From Candidatus Accumulibacter propinquus (GTDB lineage Bacteria > Pseudomonadota > Gammaproteobacteria > Burkholderiales > Rhodocyclaceae), in the NCBI GenBank assembly GCA_016714935.1, contig JADKBU010000021.1, positions 1 through 64,000 on the forward strand: a stretch of DNA of 64,000 bases. The letters run 5' to 3'. Made by a program: the position numbers and the translations under genes. The notes under the pieces were generated by a model. It had not been told where the DNA came from. It saw only the letters and a program-made list of their open reading frames with translations, and did no database searches. This document shows positions 53,708 through 62,573 of the stretch, piece by piece (within the stretch, counting starts at the first letter, position 1; every line of letters starts with the position of its first letter).

Positions 53708-54921
53708 CCACTTTCATCATCGCCGCGGCGCTGCTGCTCGTTGCCGTCATTGCCATTCTGTTGCCGCCGCTCTGGCGGGCGCCAGGAGCTTCAGCTACCG
53801 CCGACCGCCGTGCAGCGAATCTGGCGATCTTCCGGGACCAGCTCGCCGAACTCGGACGCGAGCACCACGACGGCTCGCTCGCCGACGAGGATTTCGTGAA
53901 CAGCCGGAACGAGTTGCAGCGTCGCCTGCTCGACGAAGTCGAAGCCGAACCCGCGGCGGCACCGCCGGACACTCGGCCGGGCAGCCGCAAGACCGCCCTG
54001 GCCCTGCTCATCGTCGTGCCGCTGGCTGCCGCCGTCGGCTACACGCTGATCGGCAATCCGCGCGCGCTCGACCCACTGCAGCGACAGACGCGCATCGCCC
54101 CGGAACAGATTCTGGAGATGGTCAACGGCCTCGTCGAGAAGCTCCGAAAAAACCCTGACGATAGCCAGGGCTGGGTGATGCTGGCGCGTTCATACAAGGT
54201 CCTGGAACGTTTTCCCGAAGCGGCCGATGCTTACAGCCGCGCCGCCACACTGGTCGACCAGGACCCGGTCCTGCTCGCCGATTACGCGGATGTTCTCAGC
54301 CGGAGCAATGGCGGCAAACTGCAGGGCAAGCCGACCGAGTTGGTCGAGCGGGCCCTCAAGCTCGACCCCGACGAGCCGCAGGCGCTGCTGCTGGCCGGTG
54401 CCGCAGCGACCGACCGACAGGAGTTCGCTGCCGCCGCCGAGTACTGGTCGCGGCTGCACGCCCAACTCGAACCCGATTCCGAGGAAGCCAGGGCCCTCGT
54501 AGCCGCCATCAACAAGGCACGCGAGATCGCCACCCAGGCCGCTGCCGCGAAGACAGCAGGGAAGCCTGCGGCCGGTGTCGGCGCCGTCAGTGGCGAAGTC
54601 ACCCTGAGCAGCAGGCTTGCCGCGCTGGCCAGGCCGGACGACGTGCTGTTCGTCTTTGCGCGTGCAGAGGAAGGGCCCCGGATGCCATTGGCCGCCATGC
54701 GGGCGACGGTTGCCGACCTGCCGTTGCGCTTCATCTTTGACGACTCGATGGCGCTCCCCGGCGGCAGGAAGATCTCCGATTTCGCCACGATCAGTATCGA
54801 GGCGCGCGTCGCCAAAGCCGGCAAGGCCCAGAGTTCGAGTGGCGATCTGTCGGGCAGCCTCAGCGGCATCAAGCCGGGTAGCCGCAATCTGCGTCTGCAG
54901 ATCGACCAGGTTCAGCCCTGA
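53704..54921 (+). CDS. ccmI: Cytochrome c maturation chaperone CcmI
   Basis: 405 aa. Two membrane segments (residues 3-22 and about 98-116) frame a cytoplasmic leucine-zipper-like loop (NLAIFRDQLAELGREHHDG). A TPR region follows (DDSQGWVMLARSYKVLERFPEAADAY) and a C-terminal beta domain (VSGEVTLSSRLAALARPDDVLFVFA). It binds apocytochrome C-termini. Last gene of the operon. Confidence 0.92.
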   Translation: MTTFIIAAALLLVAVIAILLPPLWRAPGASATADRRAANLAIFRDQLAELGREHHDGSLADEDFVNSRNELQRRLLDEVEAEPAAAPPDTRPGSRKTALALLIVVPLAAAVGYTLIGNPRALDPLQRQTRIAPEQILEMVNGLVEKLRKNPDDSQGWVMLARSYKVLERFPEAADAYSRAATLVDQDPVLLADYADVLSRSNGGKLQGKPTELVERALKLDPDEPQALLLAGAAATDRQEFAAAAEYWSRLHAQLEPDSEEARALVAAINKAREIATQAAAAKTAGKPAAGVGAVSGEVTLSSRLAALARPDDVLFVFARAEEGPRMPLAAMRATVADLPLRFIFDDSMALPGGRKISDFATISIEARVAKAGKAQSSSGDLSGSLSGIKPGSRNLRLQIDQVQP

Positions 54922-54924
54922 GCC

Positions 54925-54953
54925 GTCGGCCACGCCATGGCCTGCAGGCCGAC
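54925..54953 (+). terminator. Hairpin after ccmI
   Basis: GTCGGCC (54925-54931) pairs with GGCCGAC (54947-54953), followed by GCGATTTG. The loop is 15 bases, so stability is moderate. It may end the ccm transcript. Confidence 0.45.
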
Positions 54954-54970
54954 GCGATTTGTCCGATTTG

Positions 54971-55013
54971 TTAACCTAGATCAAACCGTCGGCTCTTCCT
55001 CCTCCGCTAGACT
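54971..55013 (+). promoter_or_regulatory. FNR-type promoter of the napC-like gene
   Basis: TTAAC-CTAG-ATCAA (54971-54984) is an FNR-type dyad with a degenerate left half. A -10-like TAGACT lies at 55008-55013. Transcription from about 55019 would put the dyad centre at -41.5, the class II activating position. Confidence 0.6.
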
Positions 55014-55071
55014 CTAGCCAGCCTCGGCGCTCGGCAGATGGCACTAGAAATCCAGGGAGGGGAGAAGCATC

Positions 55072-55662
55072 GTGTCCGACAATGTTCCAGGGTTCTGGAC
55101 AAAGCTCAAACGACCAAGCACCCGGTACTCGCTACTGGCATTGCTTTCGGTCGGCTTCGTCTGCGGCGTCCTTTTTTGGGGCGGCTTCAACACCGCCATG
55201 GAAGCCACCAACACACTCGACTTCTGCATCAGTTGTCACGAGATGCGGGACAACGTTTATCAGGAGTACAAGACCACCATTCACTACAGCAATCGCACCG
55301 GTGTGCGCGCTTACTGTTCGGATTGTCACGTGCCCAAGGACTGGGGGCACAAGATGATGCGCAAGATTCAGGCCAGCCAGGAACTCTACGGCAAGATCAT
55401 GGGGACGATCTCCACGCCTGAGAAGTTCGAAGCCAAGCGCCTCGAACTCGCAACCCATGAGTGGGCGAGGATGAAAGCCAGCGATTCCCGTGAATGCCGC
55501 AACTGTCACTCGTTCTCGGCGATGGACATCGAGAAGCAGAAAGCACGTGCCTCCAAGATGCACAAGCTCGGGCAGGAGGACAAGAAGACCTGTATCGATT
55601 GCCACAAGGGAATCGCGCACCGGAAACCCAAGAACATGCCCGAAGAACCTGACGAGGACTAG
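55072..55662 (+). CDS. NapC/NirT-type tetraheme cytochrome c (quinol dehydrogenase)
   Basis: 196 aa. One N-terminal membrane anchor (residues 20-40), then four CxxCH heme sites: C52-H56, C82-H86, C142-H146, C174-H178. This is the NapC/NirT/CymA class, which takes electrons from quinol and passes them to periplasmic reductases. The GTG start at 55072 has GGAGGGGAG upstream. No nap or nir reductase genes are beside it; the next gene is a periplasmic heme protein. Confidence 0.9.
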   Translation: MSDNVPGFWTKLKRPSTRYSLLALLSVGFVCGVLFWGGFNTAMEATNTLDFCISCHEMRDNVYQEYKTTIHYSNRTGVRAYCSDCHVPKDWGHKMMRKIQASQELYGKIMGTISTPEKFEAKRLELATHEWARMKASDSRECRNCHSFSAMDIEKQKARASKMHKLGQEDKKTCIDCHKGIAHRKPKNMPEEPDED

Positions 55663-55771
55663 CTGCAATGACCTCGACCGTGGCGTCCTGATCTGCGGAC
55701 GAAGGCGAACATGAAACCTGAGGCCGACTTCGGCCGGCGACAATCGCATCAACACTTGAGTGGAGTCTGAG

Positions 55772-56608
55772 ATGAAAAGAACGAGCCTTTCCCTCGCCAT
55801 ATTCGGCGTCGTGCTGACTTTGGGCGCGCCGATGGCGCAAGCTGCTCCGGACTGGAGCAAGGTTCCCAAGCGCGATGTGCAGGTTTTTCACCCGGCCGTG
55901 ACGCCGATCGAGTGGGTCATGAAGAAATCCGACCATAGCGGCCGCACCGGGATCAACAAGGGCGAAAGCTGCGTCGGTTGCCACGAAGAGAAGGGCGGTC
56001 TCAATTTCGACATGAAGCGTCTCGCCGGCAAGGACCTCGAACCCAAGGGCGCACCCAGGACGATGAATTTCCCGGTCAGCGTGCAATCTGCCTACGACAA
56101 GGACAATGCCTACATCCGTCTGACTTTCAAGGCACCCAGCGGAGCCGTCGACCCCGCCGACAAGGAGAACGACGTCAAGGTTGCGGTCATGTTTGCCAAC
56201 GACAAGGTCACCCAGGGCGCACAGATCGGCTGCTGGGCGACCTGTCACAGCGATGCGCGCAGCATGCCCGGCGCCGACGAGAAGAAAACCAAGTACACCA
56301 AGGACGGCGCCTACGAACTGATGCAATGGAAGAGTGCCAAGGGTGCCAAGGTCGCCGACGGCTCGGTGACCGACAAGCGCAACATGGAAGGCGGCACCGC
56401 CGGCGTCAAGGCCGAAGGGAGCAAGGTGGGCGAGACCTATACCGTCACCTTCACACGCAAGCTCTCGGGGACTCTGGCAGAGGGCAAGGCGACACCCTTC
56501 GGCGTCGCCATTCACTCTGACCATGCCAGTGGCCGCTTCCATCACGTTTCCATGGGATATACCATGGGCTTCGGGGCCGACGGCGACATCAAGTCGACCA
56601 AACAGTAA
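55772..56608 (+). CDS. Periplasmic heme protein with ethylbenzene-dehydrogenase-like heme domain
   Basis: 278 aa. Signal peptide MKRTSLSLAIFGVV to AQA. A heme c site C67-x2-C70-H71 (CVGCH) and a second with three residues between cysteines, C154-x3-C158-H159 (CWATCH). The C-terminal part is a beta-rich domain like the gamma subunit of DMSO-reductase family enzymes (GVAIHSDHASGRFHHVSMGYTMGF). It lies 110 bases downstream of the tetraheme gene, so it probably receives electrons from it. The final acceptor is unknown. Confidence 0.8.
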   Translation: MKRTSLSLAIFGVVLTLGAPMAQAAPDWSKVPKRDVQVFHPAVTPIEWVMKKSDHSGRTGINKGESCVGCHEEKGGLNFDMKRLAGKDLEPKGAPRTMNFPVSVQSAYDKDNAYIRLTFKAPSGAVDPADKENDVKVAVMFANDKVTQGAQIGCWATCHSDARSMPGADEKKTKYTKDGAYELMQWKSAKGAKVADGSVTDKRNMEGGTAGVKAEGSKVGETYTVTFTRKLSGTLAEGKATPFGVAIHSDHASGRFHHVSMGYTMGFGADGDIKSTKQ

Positions 56609-57002
56609 GGCCCTCTCTCCTCGACTGCCGGCGCAGTGCAGCGGAAACGACGCTGCACTGTCGGCACGACGACACCCCTCACAGCCACACGTTTTCACTG
56701 GTGGGGGCCGGATAAGAGGTACATGGTCCCGTACTGATCCACGGCGAAGCCGGAGTGATCAGCTATAATGTTGGTTGCGTCGTGATCGACAACGACCGCG
56801 ACGCTTCGGCATGTCCGCGCAAGTGCCCTGGTTTCCTCTCTCGATTGCAGGCAGTTCTCCCCTTGCGGAACGCTTCTTCTGCTGTCTCGCAGCTTGCCCC
56901 TGAACTTGCTGCGTCAGCAGCAGTCACGGAACCACGGGAAAGAGCAAAGCAGCACGGCGCGCGCGACTTCAGGAACACGGCAAACTGCGGAGCAGTTGAT
57001 TG
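56609..57002. other. Gap with hairpin and possible promoter
   Basis: No convincing gene. A strong hairpin at 56627-56665 ends the upstream operon. A TATAAT at 56764-56769 resembles a -10 element but has no good -35. A ribosome-site-like GGAG lies 12 bases before the transglycosylase ATG. Confidence 0.45.
56627..56665 (+). terminator. Stable hairpin after the heme-protein gene
   Basis: CAGTGCAGCG (56634-56643) pairs perfectly with CGCTGCACTG (56651-56660) around GAAACGA, and the flanking bases extend the stem with GCCG/CGGC pairing. No U-run follows. It is a likely terminator or 3'-end stabiliser. Confidence 0.6.
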
Positions 57003-57767
57003 ATGCAAGGCTTCCACCTCATCTGCATGCTTGCACTGGGCATCGTTTCGGCGAGCGCCCAGGCCAGCATTTATGGCTATATCGATGATCAGGGCGCAGC
57101 GCATTTTGCCACCGAGAAGATGGATGCGCGCTATCAACTCTTCCTGCAGGGCAACCAGCTGCATTCATCCGACTTGACGACTGGTCCGGCAAAGCCCGCA
57201 CTACTGCGCTATTTGTCGGAACACCCGAATCTGAAGAAATTTGAACCACTGCTCAGACTCGCCAGCGACGAATTTGCGGTCGACCCCGCCCTGCTCAAAG
57301 CCGTGATGGCTGCCGAATCGGGCTTCAATCCGGGTGCGATTTCCCCCAAGGGCGCCATCGGACTGATGCAACTCATGCCCGCGACTGCTGAACGCTATGG
57401 CTTGCAGGGCGACAAGAACAAGACCGTCGAGCAGAAACTGACCGACCCGGCGATCAATATTCGCCTGGGGGCACGTTACCTGCGCGACCTCCACCGAATG
57501 TTCCCGAATCAGCAGCAATTGGTGCTGGCCTCGTACAATGCCGGTGAAGGCGCCGTTCAACAATACAAGAACACCATTCCCCCGTATCCGGAAACGCGCA
57601 ACTACGTGCAACTGGTCACGCAGTTCTATCAGCTGTATCAATCCCAATCCCCTGCCGCCAAGAACGCGGTCGCGGTATTTGCCCGCTCGTCGCAAGGCCT
57701 GAAGCGTATTTTCATGACCATCCCGGGACGCCGCAACATGCCGGCTTCCCCAACGGCGACCGAATGA
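57003..57767 (+). CDS. Lytic transglycosylase (SLT domain)
   Basis: 254 aa. Signal peptide (residues 1-20), a short DUF4124-like region (IYGYIDDQGAAHFATEKMDARYQL), then the SLT domain with catalytic Glu in VMAAESGFNPGAISPKGAIGLMQLMPATAERYG and LASYNAGEGAVQQY. It cuts peptidoglycan in the periplasm. The ATG at 57003 is chosen over the adjacent TTG. Confidence 0.9.
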   Translation: MQGFHLICMLALGIVSASAQASIYGYIDDQGAAHFATEKMDARYQLFLQGNQLHSSDLTTGPAKPALLRYLSEHPNLKKFEPLLRLASDEFAVDPALLKAVMAAESGFNPGAISPKGAIGLMQLMPATAERYGLQGDKNKTVEQKLTDPAINIRLGARYLRDLHRMFPNQQQLVLASYNAGEGAVQQYKNTIPPYPETRNYVQLVTQFYQLYQSQSPAAKNAVAVFARSSQGLKRIFMTIPGRRNMPASPTATE

Positions 57768-57983
57768 GCTGTTCACTGAATTGACATTCCGGCATGCGGC
57801 GCCCTGAATGCCATCCGCAGCGGTGCACTCTGCAGAAACGGCGTGGTCGCCCTGTGCAGACACCGACAATATCCGGCAGGTACCCGACTGGAATTGCCAG
57901 TGCCGGTGCCGCGGCAGTGGCGTGACGCCATTCCCGCCCGGCTTATCGACCACAGGCCGGATCTTCTTTCCCAAGGATGTGTG

Positions 57984-58511
57984 ATGCCCAGATCCAGTCT
58001 CAACACCGCCAACTCGGAAGCTGCGGCGCGGCTCGCCGAACAAACCGCTGCCGCCATGTTCAGCCGCGATGCGGCGAGCCGGCTGATTGGCATAACCATC
58101 GTCAGCATCCGTCCCGGCTACTCGCTACTGACGATGAAGGTCCGACCGGACATGGTCAACGGCCACCACATCTGTCACGGAGGCTATCTGTTTACCCTTG
58201 CCGATTCGGCCTTCGCCTACGCCTGCAATGCCTATAACCGGAACACGGTCGCATCTGCCTGCCACATCGACTTCCTGACACCGGCCAGGGAAGGCGAACT
58301 TCTTGAGGCCGAGTGCGAAGAACGCTCTCGTTCGGGGCGCACCGGCGTCTATGACACTACCATCCGCGATCACCATGGCAAGGTCATCGCCCTCTTCCGC
58401 GGCAAGTCGTATCGCATCGCCGGCGAGGTCATTGCCGGGCTTGAAGCAGACGAGGGCTGCGCCATGGCGGCCAAGGGACCAGCGGGCCGGGTCGAAGGCA
58501 ACCCGCAGTGA
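57984..58511 (+). CDS. PaaI-family hotdog thioesterase
   Basis: 175 aa. Hotdog-fold motifs VNGHHICHGGYLFTLADSAFAYACN and ASACHIDFLTPAREG match phenylacetyl-CoA-type acyl-CoA thioesterases. A long N-terminal tail and a C-terminal extension surround the domain. AAGGA lies upstream of the ATG. No phenylacetate genes are near, so the substrate is open. Confidence 0.87.
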   Translation: MPRSSLNTANSEAAARLAEQTAAAMFSRDAASRLIGITIVSIRPGYSLLTMKVRPDMVNGHHICHGGYLFTLADSAFAYACNAYNRNTVASACHIDFLTPAREGELLEAECEERSRSGRTGVYDTTIRDHHGKVIALFRGKSYRIAGEVIAGLEADEGCAMAAKGPAGRVEGNPQ

Positions 58512-58759
58512 ACCGCGCCATCAGATCGGCACCACAACGCCCCGGGCCACACCACATGCCGCGGGGCATCCACCGGGATCTCCCATTCATCATCGCCGGC
58601 GAGCACTGGACGTACGGCATGTAGTGCTGTGATTGGCGCCTGCCGAATTCCCGGACCGCAAGGCGATTGCTGCTCGCAACTCACTTGCCCCCGGCGATCA
58701 CAAATGCGAATATTGCCGACTGCCGGTCAGGCTCCAGCCGACTCTTTCGGAAATCGCCC

Positions 58760-59452
58760 ATGCACTCTCATCATCACGGCATCAATATCCAGGCGCTGCT
58801 GGCGCATGTGCCGCTGTTCAATGAGCTGGAAAGTGAAGAAATTGTCCGCCTCGCGCGGGGTTCGCGTGAACTTGCGGCATCGCGTGGCGACATCCTGTTC
58901 CACAAGGGAGACCTGCCGACCGGCTTCTATCTGATCGTCTACGGCCAGGTGAAGCTGGCATTCACTTCGGCACAAGGAGGCGAAAAGGTCGTCGACATCC
59001 TGGGACAGGGTCAGACCTTCGGCGAAGCAGTGATGTTCATGGACAAGCCGTTCATGGTCTATGCGCAGGCCCTGGCGGACTCGCTGCTGCTGCACATCGC
59101 CAAGACGGCCATCCTCGACGAACTCGACAAAGATCCCAGGCTCGGCCGCAAGATGATCGCCGGCCTCTCGATGCGGCTCCATCACCTGATCAACGACGTG
59201 GAGTCGTACTCGCTGCATTCGGGTCGACAGCGCATCATCGGCTACCTGCTGCGCGACAATCCTGTCGACGGCGACAAGGGAGCCACCGTCACGCTCCCGA
59301 CCAACAAAGGCGTCATTGCCTCGCGCCTCAATCTGACGCAGGAGCACTTCTCACGCATTCTGCACGAACTCTCCGAGAAAGGGCTGATCGTGGTTGAAGG
59401 GCGAAAAATCCACATTCCCGATGTCCATAGACTACGCACGCATGATCAATGA
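58760..59452 (+). CDS. Crp/Fnr-family regulator without cysteines
   Basis: 230 aa. Cyclic-nucleotide-like sensor domain (residues 15-130; GDILFHKGDLPTGFYLIVYGQVKL), dimer helix, then a winged helix-turn-helix with recognition helix LTQEHFSRILHEL. The E-x-x-S-R pattern matches FNR-type recognition of TTGAT. The protein has no cysteine at all, so it cannot carry an FNR [4Fe-4S] cluster; a Dnr-like sensor is more likely. FNR-type boxes occur upstream of ccmA and the tetraheme gene in this window. Confidence 0.88.
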   Translation: MHSHHHGINIQALLAHVPLFNELESEEIVRLARGSRELAASRGDILFHKGDLPTGFYLIVYGQVKLAFTSAQGGEKVVDILGQGQTFGEAVMFMDKPFMVYAQALADSLLLHIAKTAILDELDKDPRLGRKMIAGLSMRLHHLINDVESYSLHSGRQRIIGYLLRDNPVDGDKGATVTLPTNKGVIASRLNLTQEHFSRILHELSEKGLIVVEGRKIHIPDVHRLRTHDQ

Positions 59453-59494
59453 AGTCTGCGGCACTTACACCAACCGATAAAGGAGACACCTCGC

Positions 59495-60973
59495 ATGGCA
59501 TTGGAAACCGAGATCAAGCTGAGCCTGCCGGCAAGCGCCGCCCGCCGGCTGCCTGCACACGGCCTGCTGGCCGACAGCAAGCCGCTCCGCCAGAAACTGG
59601 TCAACACCTACTATGACACGCCTGACCGGCGTCTGCAGCGCAAGCGTGTCGCCGTGCGCTACCGCCAGAAGGGCACCGAATGGCTGCTGACCGTCAAGAG
59701 TGACGCCCCTTCGCCGGGCGGACTGGCGCAGCGCAGCGAGTGGGAGGCTCCCGGTCAACCCGGTGATTTCGATTTCGCGCACGTGGATAATCCGAAGCTG
59801 CGCCGCTTTCTCGAATCGGTGACACCCGAACTGGTACCCCTCTTCACCACCGACTTCACGCGCAACTTCTGGGTCGTGGTTCCCCAGGCGGGAACGCGCA
59901 TCGAGGTCGCACTCGACCGTGGCAAGATCGTCGCGGGTGAACGCCAGGAGCCGATCTGCGAGGTCGAACTCGAATTGCTCGAGGGAGAGGTCGCCGCATT
60001 GTTTACTGCCGCACTGTCCCTGCAGAGCGATCTGCCGCTGCATCCCGAAGGCGCCAGCAAGGCCGAGCGCGGCTACCGTCTGGCCAGCGCCGAGGCCCTG
60101 GTACCGAACAAGGCCACCGACGTGCGTTTGGAAATGGGCATGACCAGCATCGCGGTGTTCCGCAGCACCGCCTTCTCGTGCCTGTCGCAACTGCAGGGTA
60201 ACGAGCGCGGTCTGCGCGAGAGCAACGCCCCGGAATTCATCCACCAGGCGCGCGTCGCCATGCGCCGGCTGCGCTCGGCGATCCGTCTCTGGAGGCCGCT
60301 TTTGCCCGAGGAATACGTCAACAACTTCGACCCCCGCTGGCGAACGCTGGCCAATCAACTTGGCGACACGCGCAACTGGGACGTCTTCATTACCGAGATC
60401 CTGCCTCCGATCAGCAAGGCGTTCCCGGATCACAGCGACCTGCAGCGCCTGGTCGGTCAGGCCATGAGCCACCTGGCGGGGTGCCGCAAGGCAGCGCAAG
60501 AGGTTATGACCTCGCCCACCTACTCGCAATTGTTGCTCGAGTTCACCGCCGCCACGGTCGCTCTGGAGGAAAGCAAGAAGCCACCGCTGACTGTATTCGC
60601 ACCGCGTTCCCTGAACAAGCGCGCCAAGCGCGTCGCCGCGTTGGCGTTGGAGACCAGGGATTCCGACCCGGAAGCCCGACACGCGCTGCGCGTGGCCCTG
60701 AAGCGGCTGCGCTACGCACTCGAGTTCTTCGCACCGCTCTTCCCGGCACGCCGCCTGCAGCGCTATCACCAAAGCGCTGCAGGCTTGCTCGATCTGCTCG
60801 GCCGGATGAACGACAATGTCGTCGCCGAGCAGCTTGCCGTCGCGGCACAACCCGGCCACCACAGTGATCTGGTACGTGCCTGGCTGGCTGGGCGCAATGA
60901 CATCATGCTTGGGCAACTCGCCGCGCTGCTGGGCGACTTTCTGAGTCACCAGCCACCTTGGGAGCATGGCTGA
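59495..60973 (+). CDS. CYTH and CHAD domain protein
   Basis: 492 aa. CYTH (triphosphate tunnel) domain at residues 1-205 with the E-x-E-x-K motif in MALETEIKL and many charged tunnel residues. CHAD domain at about 215-480, helical and rich in conserved histidine and arginine (FIHQARVAMRRLRSAIRLW; ALRVALKRLRYALEFF). CHAD domains bind inorganic polyphosphate. The pair suggests polyphosphate or triphosphate metabolism. It is followed by a hairpin. Confidence 0.92.
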   Translation: MALETEIKLSLPASAARRLPAHGLLADSKPLRQKLVNTYYDTPDRRLQRKRVAVRYRQKGTEWLLTVKSDAPSPGGLAQRSEWEAPGQPGDFDFAHVDNPKLRRFLESVTPELVPLFTTDFTRNFWVVVPQAGTRIEVALDRGKIVAGERQEPICEVELELLEGEVAALFTAALSLQSDLPLHPEGASKAERGYRLASAEALVPNKATDVRLEMGMTSIAVFRSTAFSCLSQLQGNERGLRESNAPEFIHQARVAMRRLRSAIRLWRPLLPEEYVNNFDPRWRTLANQLGDTRNWDVFITEILPPISKAFPDHSDLQRLVGQAMSHLAGCRKAAQEVMTSPTYSQLLLEFTAATVALEESKKPPLTVFAPRSLNKRAKRVAALALETRDSDPEARHALRVALKRLRYALEFFAPLFPARRLQRYHQSAAGLLDLLGRMNDNVVAEQLAVAAQPGHHSDLVRAWLAGRNDIMLGQLAALLGDFLSHQPPWEHG

Positions 60974-61003
60974 AACCCTGTACGTCGGGAACAGCACAAC
61001 TAA

Positions 61004-61031
61004 ACACCGGCTGCCGTAAGCCAGCCGGTGT
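61004..61031 (+). terminator. Hairpin after CYTH-CHAD gene
   Basis: ACACCGGCTG (61004-61013) and CAGCCGGTGT (61022-61031) pair perfectly around CCGTAAGC. There is no U-tract after it. A likely terminator between the CHAD gene and dacB. Confidence 0.6.
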
Positions 61032-61106
61032 CGTCTGGAACGTCGCGCGCCGGCAAACTGATAGACGGCTGCCGGCGCGGCAGCGAACAGGGTTCGCGAT
61101 CAAGCC

Positions 61107-62525
61107 ATGAATCAAACCACGACCCTTGCCGGAGCCAGGAGCATCCTGTTCCTGGCTCTGCTGGCCCTTCCATTGGACTGCCTGCCCGCCACCACCGGTT
61201 TACCGCCGGCTGTCAGCCAGGCCCTGCAGGAGGCGGGCATCCCGGAGCGCTCGGTAGGCATCGTCGTGCAGGCGGCCGATGGCGGGCAGCCACTGCTCAG
61301 TCATAACGCCCGCCAAGCCATGAACCCGGCATCGGCAATGAAACTGCTGACCACCTACGCCGGCCTGGAGATGCTCGGACCAGCGTACACCTGGCGCACC
61401 GAGGCACTTGTCGAGAGCATTCCGGGAAATGGCCGGCTCGAAGGAAACCTCTATCTGCGCGGCAGTGGCGATCCCAAGCTCGGTCTTGAACAGTTCTGGC
61501 TGCTGCTGCGCCAGTTGCGCGCGCGCGGCGTGAAGGACATCGGCGGCGACCTGGTGCTTGATCGCGGCGCTTTCTCAGTGCCGGTACACGATCCGGGAGA
61601 GTTTGACCACGAGCCGCTGCGACCCTACAACGCGGGACCAGACGCCCTGCTGCTGAACCTCAACAGCGTTCGCCTGACCTTGCAGCCAGACCCGCTACGC
61701 AAGGTCGTGAACGTCATTGCCGAAACCCCGAGTGACGGTCTGCGAATCAGCAATCACTTGAACCTGGGGCACGACGCCTGCGGCGACTGGCGAGAACGGA
61801 TCAAGCCCTCCGTGTTCGGCCAGACCATCGAACTTGGCGGCAGCTTTCCGGCGGCTTGCGGCGAAAAAGCGCTGCACTTGGCACCCTGGACCCCTGATGT
61901 CCAGTTCGAAGGACTGTTTCGTGCACTGTGGGGTGAACTCGGCGGCAGCTTCGGCGGCCGCGTGCGCGCTGGGCGCGCACCGGCAAGCGCGCAGACGCTG
62001 GCTGTCTACGAATCTCCGACTTTGGGTGAAATCGTGCGCGACATCAACAAGTTCAGCAATAACGTCATGGCCCGGCAACTCTTCCTGACCCTGGACAGCG
62101 AGCGGCCGGCGACCGCCGCGGGCGCGCGCCGGCAGATCGGCGCCTGGCTACAGACCAAGGGGCTGAAGCTGGCCGCTCTGGCGCTGGACAACGGTTCGGG
62201 ACTATCACGCAGCGAACGTATCTCGGCTGAGGATCTCGCGCAGTTGCTGCGTGCCGCCTGGCAAAGCGCGGTGATGCCCGAACTCGTCGCGTCGCTGCCC
62301 ATCGCCGGTGTCGATGGCACCTTGCGCAAGCGGCTCAACGCCGGATCAGTGACCGGGCGGGCACACCTGAAAAGCGGTTACCTCGATGGGGTGCGGGCGA
62401 TCGCTGGCTATCTGCTGGATCAGAATGGCAAGCGCTGGATCGTCGTCTGCCTGATCAACGACCCGAAAGCGCGAGCCGGCAAACCGGCCATCGACGCGCT
62501 TCTGCTCTGGGCGGCGACGCGCTGA
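61107..62525 (+). CDS. dacB: D-alanyl-D-alanine carboxypeptidase/endopeptidase (PBP4)
   Basis: 472 aa. Signal peptide, then the class C penicillin-binding motifs: S76-x-x-K79 (NPASAMKLL), SNN (FSNNVMARQLF) and KSG (HLKSGYLDGVRAIAGYL). It trims peptidoglycan cross-links in the periplasm. The large domain insert between the first two motifs is typical of PBP4. Confidence 0.93.
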   Translation: MNQTTTLAGARSILFLALLALPLDCLPATTGLPPAVSQALQEAGIPERSVGIVVQAADGGQPLLSHNARQAMNPASAMKLLTTYAGLEMLGPAYTWRTEALVESIPGNGRLEGNLYLRGSGDPKLGLEQFWLLLRQLRARGVKDIGGDLVLDRGAFSVPVHDPGEFDHEPLRPYNAGPDALLLNLNSVRLTLQPDPLRKVVNVIAETPSDGLRISNHLNLGHDACGDWRERIKPSVFGQTIELGGSFPAACGEKALHLAPWTPDVQFEGLFRALWGELGGSFGGRVRAGRAPASAQTLAVYESPTLGEIVRDINKFSNNVMARQLFLTLDSERPATAAGARRQIGAWLQTKGLKLAALALDNGSGLSRSERISAEDLAQLLRAAWQSAVMPELVASLPIAGVDGTLRKRLNAGSVTGRAHLKSGYLDGVRAIAGYLLDQNGKRWIVVCLINDPKARAGKPAIDALLLWAATR

Positions 62526-62573
62526 CCCCGCCCGGCCTGCAGCGCTCCGCCCCACCGGCCTTTGCGAGTCACC

